Below the pieces are notes generated by a model. That model worked only from the letters and a program-made list of their open reading frames with translations. It had not been told where the DNA came from and made no database searches. This document shows positions 23,123-34,730 of a stretch of DNA of 64,000 nucleotides, piece by piece; positions within the stretch are counted from its first letter, which is position 1, and every line of letters begins with the position of its first letter. Position numbers and translations under genes: made by a program. The DNA is from Heterohyrax brucei. Its lineage: Eukaryota; Chordata; Mammalia; Hyracoidea; Procaviidae. The stretch is taken from contig CM053162.1 of NCBI GenBank assembly GCA_028571685.1, positions 64,778,351 through 64,842,350 on the forward strand, read 5' to 3'.

Positions 23123-25280
23123 CAAATACAAGGGAATGCTATTCTTTATTTGATTTATTCTGTACTTGCTAGAGAATGAGATGATGCTCTGAACATGTTT
23201 TCTGAGCTGCCCTTTTTATTCAATTTTCAATTGCATCAGTTTTGCACTTAAATTCAAATTCCATAATGAACATATTTTACCCTGTGGGATTTCACAATCA
23301 AGAGTCCTAATAAGTTTCATTTCCCTTAATTTTTACATACTGGGTAATCTACTAGCTGGTTTAGTCTAGATTTATTTTTAATTTATAATAATTCCATTTG
23401 GTTACACAGCTTGGGTATCTCTTGACTTCCCTATTGTAAGGATCATGTTAGCCATTTACCATTATTTCTAAGTTTCAAACTGTTTATTATGTATGAGAAG
23501 CTTGCTTGGGTCATCTTGTATTTCATACAAAATATATAGTTGTCATTTTAAGGTTAAATGATGCAATTTTTCAATAAACATATTAATGTTTCTTATAAAC
23601 CACAAAGGAGATACACTTCTCCCAACATTATAATAAGAATGGAGTTAAACAATTTTTAAATATTGAATTTGTAAAACAGTGGACTTAAATGATGACCTAT
23701 CAGCATGTTTCTTATTAATGATATATTGTCTATTTGGAAATGGGGTTTGACTTCAGGATCCCAATGCAAAACTAGGCTGCATCAAAAGGATGCCGAGTGA
23801 TGAACTGTGCTGACCCTTGAGGTGAATTTAGTATGACAGTGATGGTGCCTTTAATTATGCTATTAGTTAAGATGATACAACTTTCTTTGACACAGGATGC
23901 AATGACAGACCAGATAATCACTGACTCTTCTTAGGATCTCTAGCCTCTTGGCATTTTTCATGAAAACGAAATCTTACTGCAATCTTGGAATGGATGCCCA
24001 CTCTGCATGACATCACAAAAGTGGATGAGTAGCCGTTCAAGACAAAATGGGAAGTGCCTAGAGGATTCCAGTAGTCAAGAGGCCCCCCCGTATAGTAGCT
24101 ATGGTTAGAATTTCCTTGTAAATGGAGAGACGCAGGGTTGTAGTTCAGCTTCTGTTTGTTTGGGTAGATTTTATTTGTTTAAGGACAGAGAAGTGAGAAA
24201 AGTGAAGTGGAATTAATATATTCCAAAAGAACGACCTGCAGATGCATTTATAAAGGAGTTCATTATGTAGGTCATGACCAGGCAGCGGACATAGAATCGG
24301 ACCATTCTACTGTTAAATAGAATCATCCCAGCAATAGATATTCCTATTCTTGTTGCCAGTAGCAGAATTTGGATGTTGAGTTCCTAGATAGATAAACCAA
24401 GTGTCATTTTTGTTTTATGATGCTATCTCCAGAACCTTGGGCTTAAAAACACATTGCTTATCAAAGATGATGATAACCGAGTCTTCTCCAGAATTTTTTC
24501 TCATCTTCTTTTCCTTTCTTTTGCCCTCTCAATTTCGAAATAGATTTGCAAGAGGAAATGGATGACATAGCTCAAAAGACAAGTGAAACAAATTTGACAG
24601 ATCACCTAGCCTTAGTTCCAGCCAAGTTCTTTATCTGTAAGACGAAGGTTGTCAGAGAAAAGTCATAAGATAGTGGGAATACTGATGAAAGAAAAGAGTA
24701 AAGGAAGAAAGCTTGCCTTTAAGAGAACTGGATTACGATGATGCATGTGAAACACATTCATTGCCCAGAAATGATAGAGCAAGACAGTGTGTGCTCAAGC
24801 AGTAGGAGGAAATCAAACCAAGGAAAACTCCATGGTGCTCATCCAGAAGCCTTCCTTATTTGTGGGATAGAAAGGCCAGACTGTGCTACATATTTCTCTT
24901 CTAAGGGCTGTGATCAAAGCCATATTTTGTGAATCACTTAAGAGAGGCTGCCGAAAGCACTTGACAAAATAATCTGCAGGGACAGGATGTCGACAACAGT
25001 TAAGTTAAACACAACATTATTTCTAGAATGTAATAAGGCAAGAAAAACAGGATCTACATGGAGGCTCAACAGATACCCTGCTATTCTAACTACTCTAGTT
25101 AAGAATGCTAAACACTTCACTAAGAAATGAAAAAAAATTAAAAGAACAGTTAATACACAGCTTAAAAAAACACAGTGGACAGAAAATATTTATTCTTTTC
25201 ATAGAAATATTTGATATTAGCAAATAAGAGAATTTAACGCCCTCATTCACATCAATATTTAGCTCTGTGTCTTCTATATA

Positions 25281-25336
25281 AAGCCAAGTGCCGTCGAGTC
25301 GGATCCGACTCATGGCGACGGTAGTGGCCAGGGTCT
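25281..25336 (-). repeat. AfroSINE/RTE terminal fragment, well preserved
   Basis: agccaagtgccgtcgagtcg and gatccgactcatggcgac are nearly consensus, with CpGs retained. Only ~55 bases are present, so it is a young, severely truncated insertion. Confidence 0.8.
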
Positions 25337-25537
25337 ATGTGGTAGGTGGGAAATAGAACTGAAGAATTTAATGAACAAGAAATAAACTTTTGAAGCCCCA
25401 ATTGCTAAATATTTTAATTGGAAATTAGGAACCACTTATGAAACTGCTGGTATTTTTCTGAAAAAAAATATTGTGAAAATATTATTGAATTCAGCAAAGA
25501 ACAAAGATTAAGCTTGAACTCACCCAGTGACTCTGAA

Positions 25538-25655
25538 GGAGATGACCTGGGCTTCTCCCATAAAGAGGACAGCGTAGAAAATACTATGGGACATCCTCTG
25601 TCACATGGGGTCACTATGACCCTGAATCGACTTGATAGCACCCCAAAACAACAAC
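25538..25655 (+). repeat. AfroSINE 3' half, long type
   Basis: Forward 5'-truncated copy: cccataaagaggacagcgta, ggggtcactatgaccctgaa, then cacc plus an aacaacaac-like tail. Confidence 0.7.
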
Positions 25656-25951
25656 TCAGCAAAAGGTTGTGTCTCAGTCTTGCTACGGAGGTCTCTTTAT
25701 GTTCCTTACTCTCGGCCACCATGGGAAAAAAATGTACCAAATCAATAATGAAATCCTCAAGTAACCTTTAGCACAATGACTTTAATATTCATTCTCTTTT
25801 TTATACTTGTTTATACTATTAACTGATTCAGAGTTTAACTACCTCAGGCTGGGATTTCTTAGGGCAAGTCCGAATAGGAACAACAAAACAAAACAAACAA
25901 ACAAAAACGACGGGTGTAGGTAGCCAATTATAAATCAGCCTGCTTCTTGAC

Positions 25952-26118
25952 TAAACCCCAAACCAAACCTGTTGCCATCAAGTGGATTCCAGTCATAGGC
26001 ACTCTATAGGACAAAGTCTTATTGCCTCATTGTTTCTAAGGAGCACCTGGTGAATTCAAACTGCCAAACTTTTGATTAGCTCCCATAGTACTTAATCATT
26101 ATGCCACCAGCATTTCTG
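25952..26118 (-). repeat. AfroSINE, short type
   Basis: Reverse copy with aaaccaaacctgttgccatc, ggagcacctggtgaattcaa and tatgccaccagcattt. Confidence 0.88.
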
Positions 26119-26655
26119 CTTCTTGACTAGAGCTAATAAAGTACATACAGGAAAACCAGAGTAAGGGCCAAGTTTACAGACAGTGTTGTTAAATAAAAGA
26201 ATTCACTCAACACTTCAATGTCCCATAATTACTTGCTTCATTTCAGAGAATAATTACATCTTTATTTGCCCTCGTACATCCAAAACTGATTAAAAATGTG
26301 AGGGGAGATTCTGAGACATTCTAGACATTAATAACTTAAAACATATTAATAAAGATTATCTTAGAATGAAATATTTATCACATGGATGACATCTCAAAAT
26401 TAGAATATATCTCATGTGAAAACTTAGAAGTATTTCTGAAAAAGGTTTGCCTGTGTTGCACAGATATTCTGAGATATATGTAACTATCTCTGCTTGTGTA
26501 AGCACTTCTTCTATGTCTAATTTCCAAGTTTTCACAAAACATGATTATTCATTTCCTGCAAAATAATACTAGGAATAAAAAAAAAAAATGTCATGTAAGG
26601 CATCAATTGCTGGTACATTCAAGTGTGAACAATAAGTCTTCCCTTTTTTAACTAA

Positions 26656-26820
26656 AGAAACCCTGGTGCAGTGGTTAAGTACCACGGCTGCTAACCAAAG
26701 GCCGGTGGTTCCAATCTACCAGGTGCTCCTTAGAAGCTCTACGAGGCAGTTCTACTTTGTCTATAGGGTTGCTATGAGTTGGACTGGACTCAACAGCAGT
26801 GGGTTTGGTATTGGGTTTTT
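26656..26820 (+). repeat. AfroSINE, nearly full length
   Basis: Forward copy from gaaaccctggtgcagtgg through ggctgctaaccaaaggcc to agcagtgggtttgg. It retains an A-box-like tggttaagtacc. Confidence 0.92.
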
Positions 26821-27818
26821 AACTAATAAATTAACTATCCTACCTGGGAAGTTTTTAAAACTTGGAAGTTCTTAAAACATGAAAACCTTCTCAGGAAGGG
26901 AAGTTAATTGATTGTAAGTGATGGCCTGGATATTTCTGGGGATGAGTTACTCTTCTTAAAGCCACTGACTCTTTCTAGTCTTAGCAACAGCAATAACCTC
27001 AAACTAAGATAGAAATAACTCTCAGCCCACAACGTCTGCTGAGACGATCACAGCAAGCCACCGAACATATCAAAATTAGGTCAATCCATGGCTCCATTTA
27101 AGGTAAAAAGAGTTATTTTTGTGGTTCATATCCTAGCTTTGCCAAAACGTAGCCCTTTTTTCTTATTTTAAAATGAGAGCATTGAAATGATTATGCATTT
27201 TTCTGTGCATAAAACTAGTAAGACAGCCAAAATGGTTTCACGCCATCAAAAAATAATTGAGTTTTTTTTTTCATTAAGTAGAATTGATCATGTTGATAAA
27301 TTGAGGGTCATTGTCACTGCGTATTTAACTAAAGAGTCGCTTTTTCTTAGAGTAAAGCCATGTACCTTCTCTCTTTGCCGCAGGCTGTTTGAATCAGGTA
27401 GTGAGCATACAGAGCTAAGTGGTAACACACACGAAACTTCCTATGATGCCCAACACCCAAGGAGATTTTATTTTCTTATAAAAATTCCTACTAAATTCCA
27501 ATTTCTCCCCAAAAGCAACAGTTTTGAGTTGGTTAGATGTCATTTATACGACACTGGGAGAATTTACACTGAAAAAAATCATTAAAGGGTTATTTCCCTT
27601 TGAAGGTTTATAGAATCTGAGGTGTACAAATTTGTCAATGACCATGCATATTGATGCCTTTGGTAATTAGGGGAAACGTAGTGCAGGAATTGGAATTAAA
27701 TAGCTATAGTTTTATAAGAGGATGGCTAGTAAATTTTTGAAAGAAAGATTGGATTAGGCAAGAAAGCATCTTAAGCTAGTTGAGTGCAGAAAAATACTTC
27801 CCTTCCACAAGCAGTAAG
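26821..27818. other. Unannotated intronic sequence
   Basis: A 132-codon plus frame (27187-27585) has no recognisable motif or splice context. I take it as chance. Confidence 0.5.
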
Positions 27819-28078
27819 ACCCAAATCAAACCTGCGGCCACTGAGTCAATTCCAGCTCATAATGGCAAGTACTTGCTTACCTTTCTTACTGTAACATATT
27901 ATTACCACTACCTCTCCTTCCAGATTTTAATCTGAAGTTTGTTTTCTCCTTCTCCTTCCAGGAATTTTCTCTCTCACACTCCCTTTATCAGGAAAGGTCC
28001 ATTAAACCCAAATGTTTAGTGGTCTAGTGTTGCTATGAGTTGGAACTGACTCAGTTTCAGTGGGTTTGGTGGGTTTTG
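27819..28078. repeat. Pair of inverted AfroSINE 3' fragments
   Basis: A reverse 3' fragment (27819-27866, cggccactgagtcaattcc) and a forward 3' fragment (28022-28078, tgctatgagttggaactgac) flank about 155 bases of unrelated CT-rich sequence. Confidence 0.7.
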
Positions 28079-28437
28079 TACCCTAGAGATAAACTGTCGT
28101 TTAACTATTGTAAATTCCCTGAATACATATTGTCTCACTCAAATTAAGCACAGAAATTCATACCAAACCCCCGCTGAAATAGTTACAGAAGTAGTTACCA
28201 CTTGGACCTGTTCTGTTGATTGGGCAAGACATCATACTCAAAAATTGACTGCAGGTAACATCAGAAGATATACAAAACATGCTTTCCCTTGGAAATATTG
28301 ATTAAATAAAGGTCTACACTATTAGGTTCAAAAGCTTGTTTCAGTTAGTTTCTTACCATTGCAAACTACTGGCACTTTTTCAATAGTGGAAGCACAGAGC
28401 CGTTCAAATAAAATTCAGTTCATCTCAACTGATCACA

Positions 28438-28535
28438 ATTAAAAAAATTATTTTATAAAATATAATATATAAAACATGATATATATGTAGTATATATAAA
28501 TAAATACATAATATATAAAAATAGATATTTTGCAT
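28438..28535. repeat. AT-rich low-complexity tract
   Basis: Nearly pure A/T with repeated atataaaa and tatatata units. Confidence 0.8.
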
Positions 28536-31500
28536 TATCCAAGTGAACTTCCAATTATACTGGATCAGAGAGTTGACAGTTATGGGCCATTTGTTCAGTT
28601 CTGATTATGGCTTATCAGGGGGTAAAGGCATGCCACATCAAGTGATGTGTGTGTGAGAGGGCACAGACATATTTTTGATTATATGCTGATGTCAGGTAGG
28701 CTTGATCTGAATAGCATCGCTTCCAATATTTTTAGGAACACTTTTCTTCTATCATCATGACTATTGATTTTGATTTTAGTTGAGGTCCAATTTTTTTTAA
28801 ACGATGTACAACACAGGCAAATAAAATTGACTGTAATTGATCCCTCCATCCGCAATTTTCTCTTTGCTAATTTGCATCCTGCTGGTGTCCCAAATTATAC
28901 CTGCTCACCCCATCAAACTTCTGTCCCTAATCCAATTGAGAGGGTTTCCAATTGGGAAAGGAGAGATTTAACGGTGATGGAGCTGAATGCCTGAAACCCT
29001 GTTCCAGGGTAGGCTTTTCAGTCCCCCAGAAACCTTTCAGGGCTCCAGTCAGTCAGCTGGAGGAGTTATGCAACCATGGCCCTCACCTCCACGCTTCGCT
29101 CATGTAACTGGGTGACACAGTCTATGACTGCAAGATTTTGTGTGTAGGAATAAAGACACTTACACACAGCAGCAGTCATTCAGATTTGTACTATTTTCAA
29201 CAGCAACCACCCCCTTCCTGACCCAAACATCAGAGTTCTGTCCCAAGCAGTTCTTTTATTCTGGTGTCATTGTTACGGAGGGGCTCCTGCTAGCTTTAAA
29301 ACTTTTATATTTTTTCCTTTCAAATACAGTCTTTCAGCTTTATGAAACTGCTTGCTATTCACCATGCATAATTATAAGACTCTGCATTAGTGTTTCCAAT
29401 CTCATTTAGAATAATACACAAAGTGTAGCTAAAGATAATCAACGGTCATGGAGTGATTTTGATTTTTTCCAGATTCATATGCATGTCTCCATTTTTAAAG
29501 TGAAAAAGTGTCCAGAAAATTCTCTGAATCCTAGTGAATAAAACCTTAGTTAAAAACATGATCATCTAGTATGCAGGAATTTCGACATCATGGCAGTCTT
29601 TATTAGTTTGGAACTTTATTTATATCCCAAATAATAGATTTTTAATTGGCTTACTTCAGCATTTCTCCTATGATGAATATAACACTGTTGCATTTAATTG
29701 AGATTACCTACACTGAAGTAATTTCTGATACGCTACCTTTCAGTCTTTCCTTTGCCTTCCTTTCCTTCCTTCAAACCTCCTTCCCTCTCTACTTTTCTTC
29801 TTTAACATTCCATGTTCCCCAAACCACGTGAACTGGCTTACAAAAGTAAGGAAACAAGCAAATCAACACTAAAGTAAGCAGACAGATGAAGCCGTCTTGT
29901 TTCCCAGCTGTTGCTTTATCTACTAGGCTTCGCCTTCCTCCACTTTAAAATCTAACATTTCTATCATTCTATTAGTATTTTTATTTTTTCCCACCATTAC
30001 CACTTAGTACCAGTTTAAGCAAATTAGCTTACTAATTTCTCTTCTACTTTGAGATTTATTAAGAATGGGACCTTTCAATTATTGAGAAAGGACCAAGCCA
30101 ATAGCTGATTCTCAGGCTGAACGTTAATGGTGCTTTTTAGACAGCAGTTGTGTGACCAAGAAGATACATATATAGACATACATACATTCTGGACTGCTGT
30201 ATTTCTCTAGTTCCCCAACACGACCCATGAAAACTTGAACGCTCCTTCTCCTCTTGACTTATTTGTTATTTCTGCCTCACCTCCAAAGTCAAAGGCAGAC
30301 AGAGCAGAAACAGACTTTCCCAGGTTGCATACACAGAATCACATAAAACATAAACACGCTGACACAGTACATAATTGTGCATGCGTGTATTTTCTTTAAC
30401 ATACGTTTATCATGTCAGCACAAAACTATAAAAAGACAGCTTGAAATCCAAACCATTTTTCTTGGCAAAATGAAGATAATACATCCATGTCTCTTCTACT
30501 TTAGTGGAGATTTTGATTTCTAACAAACACACCTCCCTGTGGGCTTTTATATATTTTAGAGAAGAAGCCATAGGTTTGAATTCCACATTCATAAACACAT
30601 AGGAAAAAGGGAAAAGAACTATCTAGTTTGTTTGTTTGTTTGTTTTGATTGCACATTAAATTATGGTGGCTTCTCCATAAAAATACAGATTTCTGTTTTT
30701 CAGGCGTAACCACAAAGAAAATTGTGCCCCAAACATGGGTGCATTTTCTTGGCAAAATCATTGAAAGTTTGTGTGTATGGGGGTCTCACATTCTTGACTT
30801 GCAGAACTTCTAACGGGGTCATTTATGGCTATTTTGTGAAATAAGCCCACTGGTTTCTTTGTCTGCTGGCCATCAGTGTAGGAGGATGAAGAAGAAGATG
30901 GAGGCAGAAGTGGCAAAGACAAGCAGACTACAGATGCAGGTACGGAACCAAACAGCAACCAAGCGTGGGAAAATCATGAGAGGCCCAGAGCACGCCCCCA
31001 CACTGCACGATATATAGCAAACCTTTATGACGCATTTGACTCAGAATTATTATAAAGTTGTATAACATTCCTCTAAAAGAAGCCTTCTCCCATGCAGAGA
31101 TTTATGAACATTGCCAATAAGACTCAAAGAAGAAAAAACAGGCTTCTTGACGGTGTTCTCCATCTGAAACACCTTTGCAAATGCCGACAGTGCAAAAGCC
31201 AGTGATGGTTGGCGCTACATCTAAACGAGGAAAAGACAATGGAAATGAAATTCTGGAGCAGTGACCACTCACGATGGATACTGAGAGGATGACGGAAAGC
31301 AACGCTGCTGTTAAAAATATCATCCAGAATGAGGTTGTGGAGTCCGAGATCCACAAAGATGCTTTGCGCATCCGTGTAGATAATAAGATTTGGAAAGTAA
31401 CAAATGAAAGCGCATGAGGCAAGCTGAACGAAAAGCATTCAGTCCCACAGTTGCTGTTACAGATGGACATGAAAGCAGAATGGAATGGGAAGCTCTACCA

Positions 31501-32807
31501 CCGAGGCTGAAGATAAGAACGAAAGCCAGGGAGATGCAATGTTTTGATCACTTCTTGGCTGAGAGACTCCTGGTAATCAATAGCTTGGCAGAGAGGACAC
31601 ACTGCAAGACAGATTGCTCTTGGTTGTTGAAGGATGTTGAAGCAGGATCACTTTGGAAACGCAAAGAGGTGACCGTGCTTTGGAAAGAGGCACAAAATAG
31701 CCAATTTATTGGCCTGTAGGTGGGCTGGCTTTCCAGACGGCATCTCCATGCCAGCCAAGTTAGCTCTTTTCCCAGCTACTTTTGCTGCACAGCAAACAAT
31801 ATTTGGAAATGAAGCCTTTGAGTTCCAATCCTTTTTTTCATATGTATTTTGTTTTAACCTGCTGGCCAAACTGCTGAATTTCTGCAAACAGCTTCAGGAA
31901 GAATTGTGTTTCATGACCAGCTTCAGTTTTACAAGCCATTCACCATGTTGAGAATGTCATGCCCCTGATAATGCCACATTTAAAGTGGCAGCATCCTTGT
32001 TGACTGGGAAAAGAACTCAAGGAGGCAGAGCAATACCTCTGGACTTGCCAACAGTTTACAATGAAGGGCACTCTGTTTTGAGAAAAAGGGACAGAGGGAG
32101 GAAAGGAAGCCAAGGTGAAGAACTGCAACACATACATTTGGAAATCTTGCCAAGAAACTGATTCTTCTAATACTTGTTGAACTTTCGGTATCTATGCATG
32201 TGATGAAAATGGACCTGGTCATTATTAGAGTAACTAGGCAAAGGGTTTATAGTTGTTAGTGTCTCACAACTGTATTAGGTTTTGGCAACAGCACATCAAC
32301 CTGCGTACAATCCAAACATCTTCTGGCTTTTAAGGGTTGTGAATAACCTAGTATGCATTGGAACCTGAATGAATGAATTCCTGTTGTTTTCATCGTCTCT
32401 AACATGTGAACACAAGCCCCACGTAGAGACGCTGGCTCCCGTACAGGGCATGAAAACAACTACATCTAACAAAGGGAAGAGACTCACAATGGGTAAATAT
32501 ACAAAAGCCCCAAATAATTATCATAGTCACAGCTTGGCAATGACTTTTCCAGACTATGAAATTAGTTTTCTTGTGAAGAATGGAGGTTTTTACAAGGATT
32601 CTATAAACAGGGGGTAATTGGAAAACCAAATTGCTCTTTGTGAGTCATTATAAACTCTGGAATAATGGGGATAACATTTATTAATAAAAATAAACCTCCC
32701 TATGGATCACTATAGTTTGGTGCTTTTAGCAGTACTGTTGCCAAGAATGCTGGCTTTGGAAGTGTAACTGTGGAAATTTCCATCGTGAAACCCCAGGCCC
32801 GGCTTAC
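28536..32807. other. Repeat-poor intron between exons E and D
   Basis: 4.3 kb almost free of recognised repeats apart from (GTTT)n. The segment 31100-31930 has overlapping frames on both strands (up to 122 codons at 31102-31470) and is discussed as a finding. No known family was recognised. Confidence 0.5.
30629..30651. repeat. (GTTT)n short tandem repeat
   Basis: About five gttt units in a row. Confidence 0.9.
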
Positions 32808-32942
32808 CCCTGACACAACGAGCTCTCCTCCCAGGTTCTGTACTTCTGCTTTCACCTTGCTGCAGATATTGAGCTGATGGCAATACAAGGCAATTCTTTG
32901 AAGGTATGCTAATAAATCCTGCTTACATGCGGAATCAGGACA
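32808..32942 (-). CDS. CTNNA2: CTNNA2 exon D: actin-binding domain core
   Basis: This 135-base exon has 45 codons with phase 0 at both ends. It begins CPDSACKQDLLAYLQRIALY, contains YCHQLNICSKVKAEVQNLGG and ends ELVVSG. The acceptor is a U-rich tract then TTTCATAG, and the donor is GGG|GTAAGC. The sequence is one of the most conserved parts of alpha-catenins and lies in the F-actin-binding bundle. The VV pair reads like CTNNA1, and I recall IV in human CTNNA2; that is a conservative change, and the neighbouring exons fix the paralogue. Because this exon and the next begin and end in phase 0, exon E can be included or skipped without a frame change. Confidence 0.97.
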
Positions 32943-33649
32943 CTATGAAACATTAAAAAAAAGTGATCTCAGTTAGTAAGAACTCTTTAGTTTCTAATAC
33001 TTGCTACATAAAAGCTGCAAGATAAGAATGACTTCAGTGTCATATACTTCAACTGGATCTATTGAACTTAACTTCTCCACAGTGATTTTAGGAAGACTGC
33101 CGTCAATAGTTTAGAACGGTTGCTTCTACTCCAGTAACATTTCAGAAAGAGAATATTGAAAATATTCTAGAAAGTCTTCCTCAGACTTCTTTAAACACTT
33201 ATAAGTCTTTTTTAACCAGTTATCTTCTGAACTTCTAGGCAAATTAAATATTCTCCACTTGTATTCCCGGTACTCCATTCAACTTTCATGACATGAAAAA
33301 TTCTTTTAATGAAACCAAATAACAACCTCACAATAGTTTAATAATGACCAAAGCAATGGTTTGTTGTAAGAAGGAAATTCCTCTGTCGTACCAGAGGATA
33401 AAGTTGATTTGCTGAGGGAAAAATCAGTTATTTTCAAAAATATAACAATCAGTCAAAGAAGTCAATATCATTTTTTGTATTTCTGTATTTACCAAAATTT
33501 CAGCAACAGAACAAAATCCCTTTCAATGTGAAACTCTGGGAGCATTCAGGACCCATATAAGACAAAGACATGGATGGAATGAACTTGAAGCCAACTGAAA
33601 TTAATTCTGGAGAATAAGCTCAGAGGCAGTCAGTGGATACACCAGGGTC
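32943..33649. other. Intron just upstream of exon D
   Basis: Unique AT-rich sequence; nothing recognised beyond the acceptor context. Confidence 0.55.
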
Positions 33650-34047
33650 GACTGTGGTGCTGGCTGCGGCTAGCTGTCATTGAGTCGCTTCTGACTCACA
33701 GATACCCCATGTACAACACAGGGGACCACTGCCTGGTCCTGTGCCATCTTCATAGTCATTGGGACACTGGAGTCCATTGATAGGGCCACCATGTTCTGAA
33801 CACCTTCCAAGCTAGGCAGCTCATCTTCCAGCACCGTATCAGACAACATTCTGTTGTGATCACTGGGTTTTCATTGCCTGATTTGGAAGTGGATCACCAG
33901 GCCTTTCTTTCTAGCCTGCTGGAAGCACCACTGGAATCTGCCCACCATGACTGACGCTGCTGGTATTTCTATTAGCTGTAACATAGCTTCCAGCACTTAA
34001 GAAACACACAAACTACAACAGTATCACAAAATGACAGAGGGGTGGTA
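33650..34047 (-). mobile_element. RTE deletion derivative (3' end joined to 5' end)
   Basis: Its low-coordinate ~130 bases resemble the RTE 3' end (gagtcgcttctgactcacag, gcctggtcctgtgccatctt). The remainder resembles the RTE 5' end found at 50600-50855 (caccttccaagctaggcag, agtggatcaccaggcctttc, acatagcttccagcact). The whole central coding part is missing. A second copy with the same join lies at 42965-43322. Confidence 0.65.
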
Positions 34048-34052
34048 CAACT

Positions 34053-34257
34053 GTGGTTGTTGTTAGGTGTTGTCGAGTCAATTTTGACTCCTAGAGACCC
34101 CAAGAGACAGAACAGAACTGCCCAATAGGGTCTCCAGTCTTTAATCTTTAAGAGGGCAGACCACCAGGTCCTTCTCTCATGGAGCCACTGCTCAGGTCCC
34201 AATCAACAATCTTTCAGTTGGCAGCCAAGTTCTTAACCATCACACCATTGGGGCCCC
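34053..34257 (-). repeat. AfroSINE, long type
   Basis: Reverse copy starting gttgttgttaggtgttgtcg and ending accattggggcccc, with a longer middle segment. Confidence 0.85.
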
Positions 34258-34263
34258 TACACT

Positions 34264-34452
34264 CCTTGCCACCAAGTTGATTCCAACTCATATCAACCCT
34301 AGAAGATGCAGTAGGACTGCTCCACAGTTTCTAAGACTAAAATCTTTACAGAACCAGACAGCCACATATTTGGCCAACAGAGCAACTAGTGGGCTTGAGC
34401 TGCTGACCTTTTGGTTAGGTGCCAAGCACTTAACCATTGGGCCACCAGGACT
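34264..34452 (-). repeat. AfroSINE, long type
   Basis: Reverse copy directly next to the previous one, with aaatctttacagaaccagac and tgggccaccagga. Confidence 0.87.
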
Positions 34453-34635
34453 GCTTGGGAGCTTAAATTATCATTGTGACTAAAATGGGCAAAACACTGA
34501 GTACAGAATTCAGCAGAATCCTTCCTGGATGTTTAAGTAGCTCATGGGAAAACTTTTGAGGGTACAATACCAGTGGCTTCCCAGCACTTTCATAATATTC
34601 CTATTGCTGTCAAATGTTCATTCAGCATAAAAATC

Positions 34636-34730
34636 ATTGTCAGCATGGTGCAGAACTGGGCAGTGTTTTGTTCTGTTGTGCACAAAGCTGGCGTGAGTCT
34701 GACCTGATTTGATGGCACGTAACAACATCA
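34636..34730 (+). repeat. RTE LINE 3' terminal fragment
   Basis: gggcagtgttttgttctgtt, tgatggcacgtaacaacatc and a preceding atggtgcagaa match the 3' end of the RTE copies at 38540 and 45060. Confidence 0.65.

Larger units (their letters stand above)
21622..25280. other. Intron upstream of exon E, SINE-free
   Basis: 3.7 kb of AT-rich unique sequence with only poly(T) and short TA tracts. Regulatory content is possible but no specific element can be named. Confidence 0.55.

Noticed and set aside
27187-27585. 132-codon plus-strand frame
   Set aside because: It is antisense to the CTNNA2 intron, has AT-driven composition and no motif. Chance frames of this size are expected in 64 kb.
31102-31470. 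122-codon minus-strand frame as a new gene or CTNNA2 terminal exon
   Set aside because: It lies between exons D and E, does not resemble the alpha-catenin C-terminus, and has no recognised domain or convincing splice sites.
32700-32888. 62-codon minus frame continuing past exon D (after VVSG) as coding
   Set aside because: The part below 32808 is intron: it follows a good GTAAGC donor and has no alpha-catenin similarity.
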